DNA of 64,000 nucleotides, taken from Dreissena polymorpha. Taxonomy: Eukaryota > Mollusca > Bivalvia > Myida > Dreissenidae. Positions 23,370-34,830 of the stretch are shown piece after piece; position 1 is the first letter of the stretch, and each line of letters opens with the position of its first letter. Below the pieces are notes generated by a model. That model saw only the letters and a list, made by a program, of their open reading frames with translations. It was not told where the DNA came from and did not search any database. The stretch is taken from the NCBI RefSeq assembly GCF_020536995.1, contig NC_068357.1:129699685-129763684 (forward strand). The letters run 5' to 3'. Made by a program: the position numbers and the translations under genes.

Positions 23370-24799
23370 TATATTGATTTCCGGTGGTAGGAACGATATG
23401 AAGTGTTTTTATTAAGTTGACAAATAACAGTGAAAATAAGTGAATTAACAATGTTATAGTGCTTCATTTTTTGTCAAGCTAGGGATAAAACAGGGTTTTA
23501 AATGTGTAGACTTAGGATATGCCTGTGAAGAAACGCCGTCGTTTGTTAATAGAACGGAAAATTTAAATCGTAAGTGATTCTCCTTTATGAACTACATATA
23601 TTGATAACACGCTGCATAATTTATATTGTAAACAAGTAGGTGTACACATTGGTCAAAGCCACGAGGATCACAAAGTTAACTTAAATAACGGGTCTTATTT
23701 CACATACATTTTCATATTAATGAAATCATTGTCGGTTTGATAAAAACCGTATAGTATGGTTTATGAAAAAGAAAAAATGAGTAGCATTGTGTACATATAG
23801 TACAGCTATTTTACTTAATTCTAAATGAGTTACTTATTGCAGTTTATTTTTGGTGTTAAATAAAGTTTATATATTTTGTTATATAAACTTTATTTAATAA
23901 TGTTAGTTTAGGTAGACCTTCCCACCAGTTGGGCAATGTAATCGGGTTGATCCTGATGAGTAGTATTTTGTACATATAGTACAACTATATTTTTCATGAT
24001 ATTTACTAAGTTATTTCATATACTTATATGAGTCGCAATACACGAGTTCAAAACGATCATTTACAGTTTGTTTCTTATTTATTACAACCTTCTTTGAGGT
24101 GAATAGTAAAATAACCCTGCATAAAACGAACCTATCACAAAAGATTAGGTACTGTAATGATAACAAAAGTAAACCTGATTTATTTGTATTATAAGTCATT
24201 TTGTTTTCATGTATAGTTTTTGTTCTTGTTTGTTGGCCTGTTGGCTTGATGTGTAAAGACATTTTGCTTTTATGGTATTTGGCCGTTTTTGAATGCCATT
24301 TGGCATGTGTAATTTGCTTATCGTTTGGTGAAAGCCAGTTGACAAGATGTGGATAAACCCAGTTAGCGCGTGTTTTTTTTTTTTTACCAAACTCGTTAAA
24401 ACGTAAGTTAACATTTACATTTTTGTTCTATTTTAGTTTTTAAGATTGGACTGTTCGAAGGGTATTCTATATATTAGAGAACATTAAATGTATGTTATTA
24501 AAGGTCAGATTGGCTGATGTTAATAAACCGGTTGGCTTGTGTTGTCAGTTGAGAGTTTGTTGAAGGCAGATTTTTTTTCAGATGCGGATAAGCCAGTTTG
24601 ATTGTGTGTCAGTTCACCAAAATTTCTCAAAACACATGTTGACATTGCATTTACAAATGTTTGCAAAGTTTATTTTTTCAGTAGATGGACAATTCGAAGG
24701 ATAACTATTGAATAGTATTACATTAAAGTAAGCGGGCAGCTCGAAAAGTATGATTTTTTTTTTTGTAATTTTGTATTAGAAAATAACTTGTTAAGATTA

Positions 24800-24862
24800 A
24801 TAATGATGATTTTATTGATGATGATGATGTTATTAATGATGATGATGATGCTAATGTTATTG
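24800..24862. repeat. GAT/ATT-rich microsatellite
   Basis: Interrupted runs of gatgat and ttattgat form a low-complexity stretch within the larger duplicated region. Confidence 0.7.
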
Positions 24863-26749
24863 CTGATGAGGAGAGTATTTGACAGTATTTTGTGAATAGA
24901 CAATACTACATTTACGAACTATGAGTAAATGAAATTTTTTAGGTTTGATAAATACAGAATGGTATTATTATTATTACATATTATTTAGAAGAGAAAGAGA
25001 GTACGGCTATGGTGTAGCAAGAAAATTAACGTGTTTCAAGTTCTTGCGTTTAATCGAACAAAAACAAGTAACGGTTCAGCAACAGGAATTATTCTCAGAA
25101 GGTAAATGTATTCCTTTTAGAGTCACAGAAATTAAACTTTGCATTAATACAGGTTTTCTTTGAGATTTGTTTGATGGGTTAAAATTCTATAATTTGACGA
25201 GTTTTCCAGCCGACCAAATACCTATAGATTTGTTTTTGATTGAATTAAGCATTATGTTATGTTCAAATAAGTTAATCAAAATTAATTAAGTGTGCTATTA
25301 TATCAATTGAGCTCATGCTATTTCGAAGAAAACTTGAGCCATGTTTCCATCAGTAGCTTAAAGTATGTCTGTGTTGGTGAATTGAACATAAAAACAAATG
25401 TCAAGTCGGAAGTTTTAATTTTAAGAGCAGAAAATACGTATTGATTGCGAGAACTTGTGTGTTTGGTATTTGTGTATGCTTCCTGTGGTCATTGGATCAA
25501 TATGCGTAAGGCCGATTGGCCTGATTTGGAAAACCAGTTGGCTTGCATGATCAGTTGACCGTTTTTTAAAGCCAGTCTATATGATATGTGAAAGCCAGTT
25601 GGCGTGTGTTGTCAGTATACCGAACTTTCTTAGAAAGAAAGTCACATAGAATTAACAATCTTTGCAAGTTTATTTTTTGCAGTGCAGTAACTGGACAGTT
25701 CGAATAGTATATTAAGTATTGAAGAACATAAAGGTATGGTTTATGTAGGATATTATTAGTAGAGGTAGAATTATGATTATGAAGTTTTTTATTTTTGTTT
25801 GAATTATTATCATTAATTTTATAAATATTGTATTATTTCTGTGTTATTCTTATTTGTATTTTCTGAGTGGTCAGTTGACAGTTTGTTGATGGCAACAGGT
25901 GCTTGATGAGTATAAGCCGGTTGGCATGTGTGGTCAGTTGACCGTTTGTGAGGGCCAGAGTGTGCCTGATATTGATAAGCCAGTTGGCGTGTGTTAGTTG
26001 ACCGTACTTTCTTAGAACGCATGTCCACATGGAATAAACAATTTGTGCCCGTTTATTTTTTGCAGTGCAGTAACTGGACAGTTCGAATGGTATATTAAGT
26101 ATTGGAGAACATAAAGGTATGGTTTATGTAGTATGTTATTACTATTATTAGGATCATGATGATGATGATTTTAATTTGTGTTTTGATAGTTATCATTAAT
26201 TGTTTAATATTAAATTGTTTTATTATATCTGTTTTATATATTCATATATATGTCGGTTGGCATGTGGTCAGTTGACCGTTTGTGAAGGCCAGAGTGATCC
26301 TGTTGTTGAATAGCCAAATGGCTTGTGTGGTCATTTGACCGATGTTAAAGGCCATAGTGTGCCGATTGTGGTTGAATCATATATTTGTATTGCATTTACA
26401 AATGTTTGTAATTATATCTTTTCAGACAAATAATAGATCGAGATGTATATAACGTGGTGGAGAATATTTAGGTTTTCATTTTATGTCTTATATTATGTAT
26501 AAGTTGTCTTCTCTCTTTGTTTTATTCAAAAGTCCTTTCAAATACAAGCACTCACTCCTATTTGTCTTTGGGTTATTATTTGTATGATAATGATAATGAT
26601 GAAGGATGGTGATGATATGGTTGATAATGATGAGGAGGATGTAATAGTATTTTGAAAATAGATTATAATAAATTTACTTATAACTATGAGTAAATGAAAT
26701 TATTCTCGGTTTGATAAATACGGTTTAGTATGGTTTTATACATTTAATT

Positions 26750-28130
26750 TAGAAGAGAGATTATGGTAATGGTTTAGCGCGAATAATCCACGGGTTTTGT
26801 GTGTAGGTTTTAGCGCGAAAGCGCGCGAGGTTTTCGTTTTGGGGTATATATGATTTGCAAATCTATTGAGTCGCCATCCGAGGGTGTATTTGACAGGCAA
26901 ATCTAATGGAACAGGAAAACGAAGGGTTGATAACACCGCCCGCCCGCCCTTAATGAACATATGCATGTCTAAATCATTGGTTACATTACTTTAACGTTTA
27001 TAATTTTGCAATTATAAAATCGATATCAAGTTTATTTTTAGTCCATGTGAGATGGGATCTGAACACGAACCGATAACCGATTCCTTTACTGAGAAAGACG
27101 ATAGGTGTATTTTCATTTAAGTCTGAAGAAGCTAAGTTTTCTTGATTATTTTGACTCATCTTTTACTTCATATTGTGTTTTCATGTGGATGAAGTTATGC
27201 GTTAAATGTTTTCGAGACTCTCACTTCCTGGAGATAGAAACTCCAGCATATTTATAGCCGTTGAAAAAATTCGTCATAGGCATATATATATTCTTCGGAC
27301 TACTTATGATCTATCAACATTCTTTTTAAGTGTTTTATGGATTGTATGGTTTGAGTAATTTGTGTTTTTCTTGTTGATGACTGGGATGTGTACGGAATGC
27401 TGTTGATGTTTGTTTGTTATGTTTATTTGCGCAATGAAATTGATGCTTTAATTACATGTTTTGTTAAAGAATACTTAATTTTTACAGTATAATAATAGCT
27501 GCTTATTTGTAGATTTCTCTTAAATTAGAGGTTTGGGGAGGTGATGAAGGCACCTAGACACCGATCTTGAGCAATGAGTCCTCATACGTCCCCCTGCCAT
27601 TAAAAGAAAAAAGAAAGAAAAGAAAAATGAGCAGTATGGTTGCGTATCCCGCTCGCGGTTTTACCTGAATCGTTTATTACTACCAATTATTGTATGGGGT
27701 GTACGTAAAATCATGTACTCTTCTCTTGATTGGTGGTGGTGGATGAATCTTGCAGATAATAGCAGCTTCTTTAAACAAATGAATGTTTCACATTTGAAAA
27801 TTTAAAATATTTAAGCATCTGAACGTGATTGATGGGCATTGGGGGCGTCCTGTGTGTACTTAGGGCATTGGCGGGGATCAGTTTAGGTATATACTTGTCG
27901 TCGAATTGTTATGAATAACATTTGCACTTTTTTACATGCTGCACATGTGCATGTTAAGTATTTATAATAACATGCCCTACATCATTTGAATAGTATCGGT
28001 TCAGTTCTTTAGACATCTGAACAAAGATGTTACACCGTTTACAGTCGTCTCGAGACTCATCAACTGAGCAGTGCTTTTGAGGTCGATCTACTTTTCACAT
28101 GAAACACATACGGGTGTCAGAAGAATTTTA
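26750..28130. other. interval within the duplicated region, no gene recognised
   Basis: A GC-richer patch with gcgcgaaagcgcgcgagg lies near 26815 and a cgcccgcccgccc run near 26938. Open frames overlap on both strands and carry no family signature. Confidence 0.35.
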
Positions 28131-28492
28131 TTTTTGCATTTATATGTCGAAAGTCCTGTCAAATACAACCACTCACTCCTATTTGTCGTTGGGTTATTAT
28201 TTTTATGATAATGATGATGAGAATTTAATAGTAATTTGATAATAGAGAATAATAAATTGACTCATTACTATGAGTAAGCGTGCTCATGGTATACTTTTCT
28301 CGAAAAATAGTGTCCCACCGATATCATTCTTTTTAAATGAATACGTTTACGCCTACTACGACGTCGACACAGAGGACTTTCAACACTCGACACCGTAGCT
28401 GACCAGAATAGAAATCGCATACATAGGGATTCAATCGCAGAGGACTACCAATACATGGTGAAAACCATATCCAGTGCACTGTTGCTGCAAAC

Positions 28493-28992
28493 ATGGAACC
28501 CATCCTTAAGGGAATGATAAACTCCATTGTAGATGGCGTTGTATCCAGTCTGAGAACCAGAATAACCCTGGTAGAAGAAACAAATGAAATCCTTCGTTAG
28601 GAAAACAAACTATTAAACTATCGTGTCGCTGAGCTTGGAAAGGATCGAACAGAATCTGAACAGTACAACCCTAGAAACAGCATCTCTGGTTTACCGGAGC
28701 CCGCTTCAGAAGCTGGAGAGTCAATCGATGAGATTGGGCTGAATCTGTGTAAGGAACTTGTTGCAAACGTCTCCATTAATGAAATCGACAGATCGCATAG
28801 GTCTGGGAAGCCGGGTGGTGCTAAGCCCAGCCCAATACTTGCGAAATTCATAAGTTACCGGGCACGTCAAAATATTCAAATATTGCCTGGTCGCAAGACG
28901 GAACTGTTCTGGTAAAGATCGCAAATCAAGTCGGTTCCAAGATCTACCGAGTCTTCAACCAATCTGATCTCGATAACCTCATCAAGATTTGA
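28493..28992 (+). pseudogene. LINE ORF1-type protein relic
   Basis: The plus-strand frame from ATG 28493 starts with MEPILKGMINSIVDGVVSSL and a leucine/charged coiled-coil-like stretch. It continues ENKLLNYRVAELGKDRTESE, then SGLPEP, ESIDEIGLNLCKELV, DRSHRSGKP and SPILAKFISYRARQN. This is the order found in nucleic-acid-binding ORF1 proteins of animal LINEs, with a coiled coil followed by an RRM-like domain. One in-frame stop (LR*ENK) lies near 28599. After RARQN an internal deletion joins to a tail in another frame, DGTVLVKIANQVGSKIYRVF and a stop at about 28990. No matching ORF2 follows directly. Such ORF1 sequences also persist alone in genomes, so it is a relic. Confidence 0.7.
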
Positions 28993-30380
28993 CCCGACTC
29001 TGATCACTAGACTATTTTGTTGAGTGTACACCATGGACCTTTACTGTCCTTCTAATGGTAACGCTGTAACTTCAATACATCTGCCAATAAACTTATTCAT
29101 GTAAATGGCTAAGTTATTAAAAATATAACATATATGAAGTAAACTCATTCAAAACGAAGAATGTTAAACAATCGTTTTACAAAACATATATTACATGCGT
29201 ACACTTAATTAAAAGTTGATGCTGTAAACAAAAATATTATCGTAAATGATAAATACATGTATAGCTAATATATTAAATATCGAGTATTTTAAATGAGTGG
29301 ACAATATGAATGTTGATTATAAATTTGCATATAATTATCTTGTCTTTTGCCGTGGTACATAAACAGTAATGCACTTCTAATGTGTCCTTTATAACGCCCT
29401 GCAATACCGTTAACCTTCAAAACATTTTTTGTTTACTTGACATAATTTATTGATATGGACTTACTTTATATAATTTCTTGCTTTGGTACTTTATCCCCAT
29501 TTCCTTTTTAAAGTATACTAATTATAACCTATTGCTGCGGAACTTTAACTCTCTTTGCATCTTGATGTATACTTGATAACACTCTCTGCTATTGCTCTTT
29601 AACTCGGACTGCATTTGTCTTTTATTATTTGACATAATTCCGTGCTCTGATACTAAAACACTCATTACTTTTGATATGTAATCTTAATATAACTGTTTTT
29701 ATCTTTTGTTTCATGTTTATATTTCTCTGTGCTATGGTAATTTAAATATCATTTTACAAGTTTGATGTATAATTAATACAACTCCATGATGTGAAAGTTT
29801 CACTCTCATTACAGTTTTGTTCTGTAAGTCTTAACACAATTCTGATAGAAAAATAAAATAACTCCTTACTGTGTTTTTAGACATCTTTTGGTATACTTGT
29901 TGTAACTATTTGTTGGGGTACTCTTAACAACCTTTACATTACTTGACACAACTAAGTATAACCTAAATATGCACAGTAGTTTAATTAAACATTGTATCTA
30001 CTTAAACTTTTGGAATTTGAAATAGTTTTATATGTGTTATATATATGCTCATGTGTTAGTGTGTACATAAATGTTATATATGTATATGTGAACATGTGAA
30101 TGTAAGCATGTGTTTGTTTGTTCATGCGGGTACTATGTTTGTGGATTTATGCATGTATCTATGCGCATAAATTAATCCCAGGCTTGACAGTAACACAATT
30201 GGTGGGATTACTATAGCCACCAAACACAAAATATTAAATGTATTCTATCAACAAGCATGTATTAAAACAAAAAGTACCATTTCAACAACCATAATGAGTG
30301 TATTCTTGTCCTATATGAATGCATTTCATTACTATATATTTATATGTACACTTCAAGATGATAATTTTCCACACTCTAGA
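28993..30380. repeat. degenerate tandem repeat (about 75 bp) and AT-rich sequence
   Basis: Between about 29400 and 29960 a phrase of the form ttgctrtggtactttaactc, then a tttgatgtatacttgatat word, returns roughly every 70-80 bp in decayed form (for example near 29480, 29535, 29580, 29640, 29730, 29790). The flanking parts are featureless. I give the period as approximate. Confidence 0.5.
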
Positions 30381-30389
30381 GTTCTATTA

Positions 30390-31400
30390 TTGGACCGCTA
30401 ATGTTTTAATATACATAAATGACATTGTATCGAAAATCCACTCATGTGTTCAAATTCTCTTTGCAGGCGATACAAGCCTGTATATGATTGTCAATTCTCC
30501 TTATCAGACAGCAACCTTAATGCAAGCTAATATTGACCGAATAAATACGTAGGCTCAACAATGGCTGGTAACATTTAATCCATCTAAAACAGAATCCTTC
30601 ATCAGATCTCGATAACTAAAAAAGACGATTCACCCTCCTCTGACAACGCAAAACGTTACTGTCCTTGAATTTTGTGTTCATAAACACTAAGGACTCCACT
30701 TGACTAATGACAGTTCATGGCACGAACATATTGCACATATAAAGAACAAAGCGTGGAAACGTCTTTAGAAATAGTATGCGTCGATTTAGACATACTCTTG
30801 ACAGGAAAGCATTAGAAGTCTCATATACTGCTCATGCATAAGACCCAAACGTGAATATTCTGATTTTGTATTTGACAATTGCTGCCAATTTAAAAAAGAT
30901 GATTTAGAAAAAATTCAAACTGAAGCTGCGTGTGTTGTATCCGGCTGTACCAAACATTGTCTCCATCAAGGAGCTATATAAAGAGTAGGGTGGGCGAAAC
31001 TAAATTAAAGGCGCCGAAATCATAAACAAATTCTCATGTACAAAATAACTAAAAACCTTTCAATGGCGTACCTTATATCTTTAGTTCCTGCCACAGTCCA
31101 AAGCAACAGCTCGAATCCATTACGTAATGGAGTAAATATTAGAAATGTGACAGCTCGCATTACCTCATACTCAAACTCATTCGTACACTCCGAAATAACA
31201 GAATGGAACAATATCCCACTAGAAACACGTAATGCTTATTCTCTTCACTCGTTTAAAATACTCCTTTCTAGCGATACTATTAAACCGAAGTTACCGTATT
31301 AATATGGTGAAAGACAAATGCTCAACAAATGCTCCATTCTAGACTAAGAACTCGTTGTAGTTCATTAAATCATATATTGCTTGTACATGTAAAATACTAA
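30390..31400 (+). mobile_element. LINE fragment (CR1/Jockey-like RT C-terminal part)
   Basis: Frames on the plus strand read VLIYINDIVSKIHSCVQILF, then AGDTSLYMIV in the place of the ADD box, AQQWLVTFNPSKTESF, SWHEHIAHIKNKAWKRL, and later MAYLISLVPATVQ, TEWNNIPLETRNAYSLHSFK and KPKLPY. These match in order the palm-to-C-terminus of the LINE at 1500-4690, so both belong to the same family. The first catalytic Asp of the ADD box is replaced (AGD). Several stops and frame changes are present. The piece starts abruptly at the palm. Confidence 0.8.
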
Positions 31401-31429
31401 TTGCAATATATTTCTACTAAGTTTTAAGT

Positions 31430-32870
31430 GATGGTAATCCAGTTCCTTATTCAGATTGAATACGGAATAAGGAGCTGGTTCCTTATTCCGTATTCAATTC
31501 GACTAGGGAAATGGCTTTTTCATACTTAATGAAATATTTAAATGAACCAAAGAGACTGATAAATCAATGACAATCATTGTAAATGTAGGTTGGATATCAA
31601 AACAATATTAATTGAAGCACATCTCTGTTAAGTTTAATTTAATTATAACATAGTTCCTTATTCGAATTGAAAAAGGAATAAGGAACTGGTTCCTTATTCC
31701 TTATTGAAATCGAATAAGGAACTTGCATTTTCATACTCAACAAAATATTAATATAAACCAAAGAGACCAACAAATCAATTAAAATCATTGTCAATCTAGG
31801 TTGGGTATCAAAAACATTAATAACAGTACATCTCTACTATGTTTGATTTATTGATAACATATTTCCTTATTCGAATTGAGGAAGGAATACGAAACTGGTT
31901 CCTTGTTCTTTATTTAAATCGACTAAGTAACTGGCATGTTCCTATTAAATAAAATATCAAAATAAACAAAATAGACCAGCAAATCAATCAAAATGATTGT
32001 TAATGCAGGTTGGGTATAAAAATTAATTGCAGTACATCTCTAATAAGTTTCATTTAATGATAACATATTTCCTTTTTCGGATTGAAAAAAAGGGAAATGT
32101 CTTATTCCTTATTCGAATAATGACGAAAATATAGCTGCGCTATTCTAGAATGATCCGAATTTAATCATGGCCTCTGAATAAGGAATTGGTATAAATTTAG
32201 TTCCTTATTCGGAAGACTGTATTTCGGACAATCACTATCGGATATGTTATATTTAAGATGTAGTGTGGGTTATTTAAGCATGATTATGTTATATGGACGT
32301 TTTCTGTCACATTTATTTGTATATTCTATGTTACGATACGCGCTGAAAACAAGTATAATGAAGACGATAATTAGGAAATGGTATTGCCCTTCTCAAACAT
32401 AAATAAAAATTAAAAATTATAAAAATTAACCAAATAATATAACATGTCGATGAAAATCATGATTTATGTAGGTTCGAAGTGAAAAATGTTTATTGCAGTA
32501 TATTTCTACCAAGTATTGTTTAATAAAAGCACAGTTCCTTATTCAGTGCAAATAAGGAATAAGGAACTGGTTCCTTATTCCTTATTCAAATCGAATAAGG
32601 AACTGACTTTTTCATACTAAACAAACTATTATAATGAACCAAAGAGACCAAACAATTAATGAAAGTAATTGTAAATTTATGTTGGGTATCAAAAACATGA
32701 ATTGCAGTACATCTGTACTATTTTTCTTTTAATGATAGCCTAGTTCCTTATTCGGATTGAAAAAGGAATAAGGAACTGGTTCCTTATTCCTTATTCAAAT
32801 CGAATAAGGAACTGGAATTTTCATACTTAATAAAACCAATATCTTAATGTTCAACTTGATCAAAATATTT
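31430..32870. repeat. hairpin-bearing tandem array, period about 210 bp
   Basis: Each unit carries ggaataaggaac-tg-gttccttattcc, a 12-bp-arm hairpin. It is flanked by a second inverted pair, agttccttattcg and cgaataaggaact, giving about 75 bp of foldable sequence. This is followed by a non-palindromic linker with aaccaaagagacca, ggttgggtatcaaaaac and gcagtacatctctact. The hairpin centre falls near 31478, 31689, 31898, 32570 and 32779, with decayed units near 32098 and 32165-32205. Spacings are 211, 209 and 209 where intact. No open frame runs through it. Confidence 0.9.
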
Positions 32871-33144
32871 CATCGACATTAATATTTGTATACAGTCTGA
32901 TAATTCACGAAATAAATATAAGATAATACTTCTTCTTGAATATAGGTGTTGTGTCCCTTAATCCAAATGCTTAATTTACTAAAATGCAGGTACACTAGCT
33001 GACTCATAAATAATTCTTTAAAATCACATACCATGTCAAATGTTAACATGTGAAGAAACTACAATTTGTGGAGAAAAGTACCGAGCAATCTGGGATAGGT
33101 CTGTTTTGAACAGTCCAAAAAAAATTACTTCTTAGCTCATCTAT

Positions 33145-33800
33145 TTAAAAAAGAGAGAGCTATTGTCATCACCTGAGCGTCGGCGTCTGGTTAACTTACT
33201 TACTATCATGTGGGGACTAGGCAGGTAAAGTGAGATAACTCCGGCTGGCATTTTGACAGAATTATGTGCCCTTTTTATACTTTGATACTTTAAGAATAAA
33301 GTGGACCTAAACAAAAAACTTAACCAAATTTTCAATTTGCTATTGCTTTCATACTTGCAACACTTACTAACTATCATAAGGGGACTGTGAAGGCAAAGTT
33401 GTGTAACTTTGAAAGGAATTTTGACGTAATTATGTCCACTTTATACTTACAAAATTGAAAATTTCGTTAAGTTTGTGTTTTGGTCCACTTCACTTCTAAA
33501 GTATCATCGCTATTGTTTTCAGACTTGGAACACTCGCTAAATATCATATTGGAGTGTACAGGACAAGTTGCTGAACTCTGGTTGGCATTTTGACGAAATT
33601 ATGGCCCTTTTGACTTGGTAACTTTGAATATTTGGTTAAATTTTGTGTTTAGATCCACTTTACTTCTAACGTATCATGGCTATTGCTTTTATACTTCAAA
33701 TACGTTCATACTATCATGAGAGTACTGTACCTGGCAAGTTGAATTTGACCTTGACCTTTGAATGACCTTGACTCAAGGTCAAATTATTAAATATTGCATA
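33145..33800. repeat. multi-unit dispersed repeat, second copy (relative of 9725-10275)
   Basis: It shares gctattgtcatcacc, the gcgtcggcgtc word, tactatcatgnggggactg, attttgacagaattatg, ttggtccactt and gctattgctttcatacttg with the 9.7-kb copy, same orientation and order. One 54-bp segment (33282-33335) is inverted relative to the expected unit. The right end adds a patch of TGACCTTGA/TCAAGGTCA words at 33746-33781. Confidence 0.85.
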
Positions 33801-34430
33801 AATTGCCACAACTTCTTTATTTATGATCAGATTTGATTCATACTGTGACAAAACAACGCTTCCCTGACATACCACAATAGACTCCACCCATACCATCCCC
33901 CACAACCCACCTCAGAATCCCCAATCCAAAAAATCAATATTTGTTTTCTTATTTTTGAAAGATCATCTAATAAATGACCACACCCACACACTATACCTCC
34001 TCTCATCCCCGTCCCACCCCCACCCCCAGCCCAAAAACAATAAAAACATTGAAACATGGTCAAACAAGACTATTGCCAAGCAATAAAATTCCCCTACCGG
34101 TGAACTTTAAAACTTCTTCGTATTTTTTCATGAAACTTGAAGCATGGATAGATGGCAATATGGATATTATGTACGTCATTTCATTTTGTTCATTCGTCAA
34201 GAATTTTGGTTGCTATGGCAACAAATAGGCTAGAAATACTGCTGAAAATGGTGGAGTTTCAACGGAAGGAGACCATATTGCTTGACGATAGTCTTGTTTA
34301 TTATGTTTGATGCTCAACAAAATGTTTTAAAACAGGTCGCAAGTGATTATCATAGAACAGAACAAGGTATGTTAAAATGATATTAGTGTGCAAACATGTT
34401 CAAGTGTGAGGTGAAAACATAACAATTCTA
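33801..34430. other. non-coding stretch, pyrimidine-rich patch
   Basis: A C-rich patch (cccaccccccacccccagccc type) near 34008-34032 yields overlapping open frames on both strands that are simple-sequence artefacts. Nothing else is recognised. Confidence 0.45.
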
Positions 34431-34439
34431 ATAGATTTT

Positions 34440-34830
34440 ATGTAAGTGGATAGTAAACAAAGTGTTTAATGTAACAGCATACACGTATATAATTTAAGAA
34501 AACTTATTAAGCATAAAGGTTTTCCTGAGATAAGATATAGTTGCACCAAAACAACATATAATATTTGGGCGTTTCAATATACAGTCACAGGCACGTTCAC
34601 AAAATTCAATTGACTGATTGCGATGAGTTCCTAAACGCTAAGTATGAGTCAAAACAAAGACTTAGAAACGTATGTTGCTATTTTAATTATTATAAACTTG
34701 TATACATGCGTCAATTTATATTATTTGACTAAGTCATTTTAAAGCATCTTAATAGATAACTCATTTATAAAACTCAAATTAAAACAAATTGTTTTAAACT
34801 TGAAAATAAGTAAAATTATAAAAGCATCCC
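34440..34830. repeat. dispersed repeat of about 390 bp (partner at 60270-60660)
   Basis: Shared words in the same order with 60270-60660: aacaaagtgtttaatgtaac, ggttttcc, tatagttgcac, caacatat, acagtcaca, taaacgcta, cttagaaac, gcatcttaatagat, ccatttataaa-type sequence and aaattaa. Divergence is considerable. No coding content. Confidence 0.7.

Larger units (their letters stand above)
24240..28270. repeat. complex tandem and segmental duplication region
   Basis: Two scales of repetition are visible. The first is a short motif family, gccagttggcgtgtgttgt with cagttgaccg (near 24295, 24330, 24525, 25540, 25595, 25910-25990, 26255-26340). It is followed in several units by ttattttttgcagtgcagta and actggacagttcgaa (about 25668 and 26053, 385 bp apart; diverged at 24450 and 24690). 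The second is larger: the block with actatgagtaaatgaaat and ggtttgataaatac recurs at about 24915 and 26685, with a weaker copy at 28265. The block with caaatacaascactcactcc recurs at 26538 and 28158, about 1.6 kb apart. GAT-type simple sequence punctuates it. Open frames inside are not convincing genes. Confidence 0.75.

Noticed and set aside
24945-25163. 72-codon plus frame in the duplicated region as an exon
   Set aside because: It lies in a block repeated at 26.7 kb where the frame is not kept, so selection on a protein is unlikely.
33827-34228. Gly- and Pro-rich open frames in opposite strands
   Set aside because: They come from a C-rich simple-sequence patch and are mirror images of each other.
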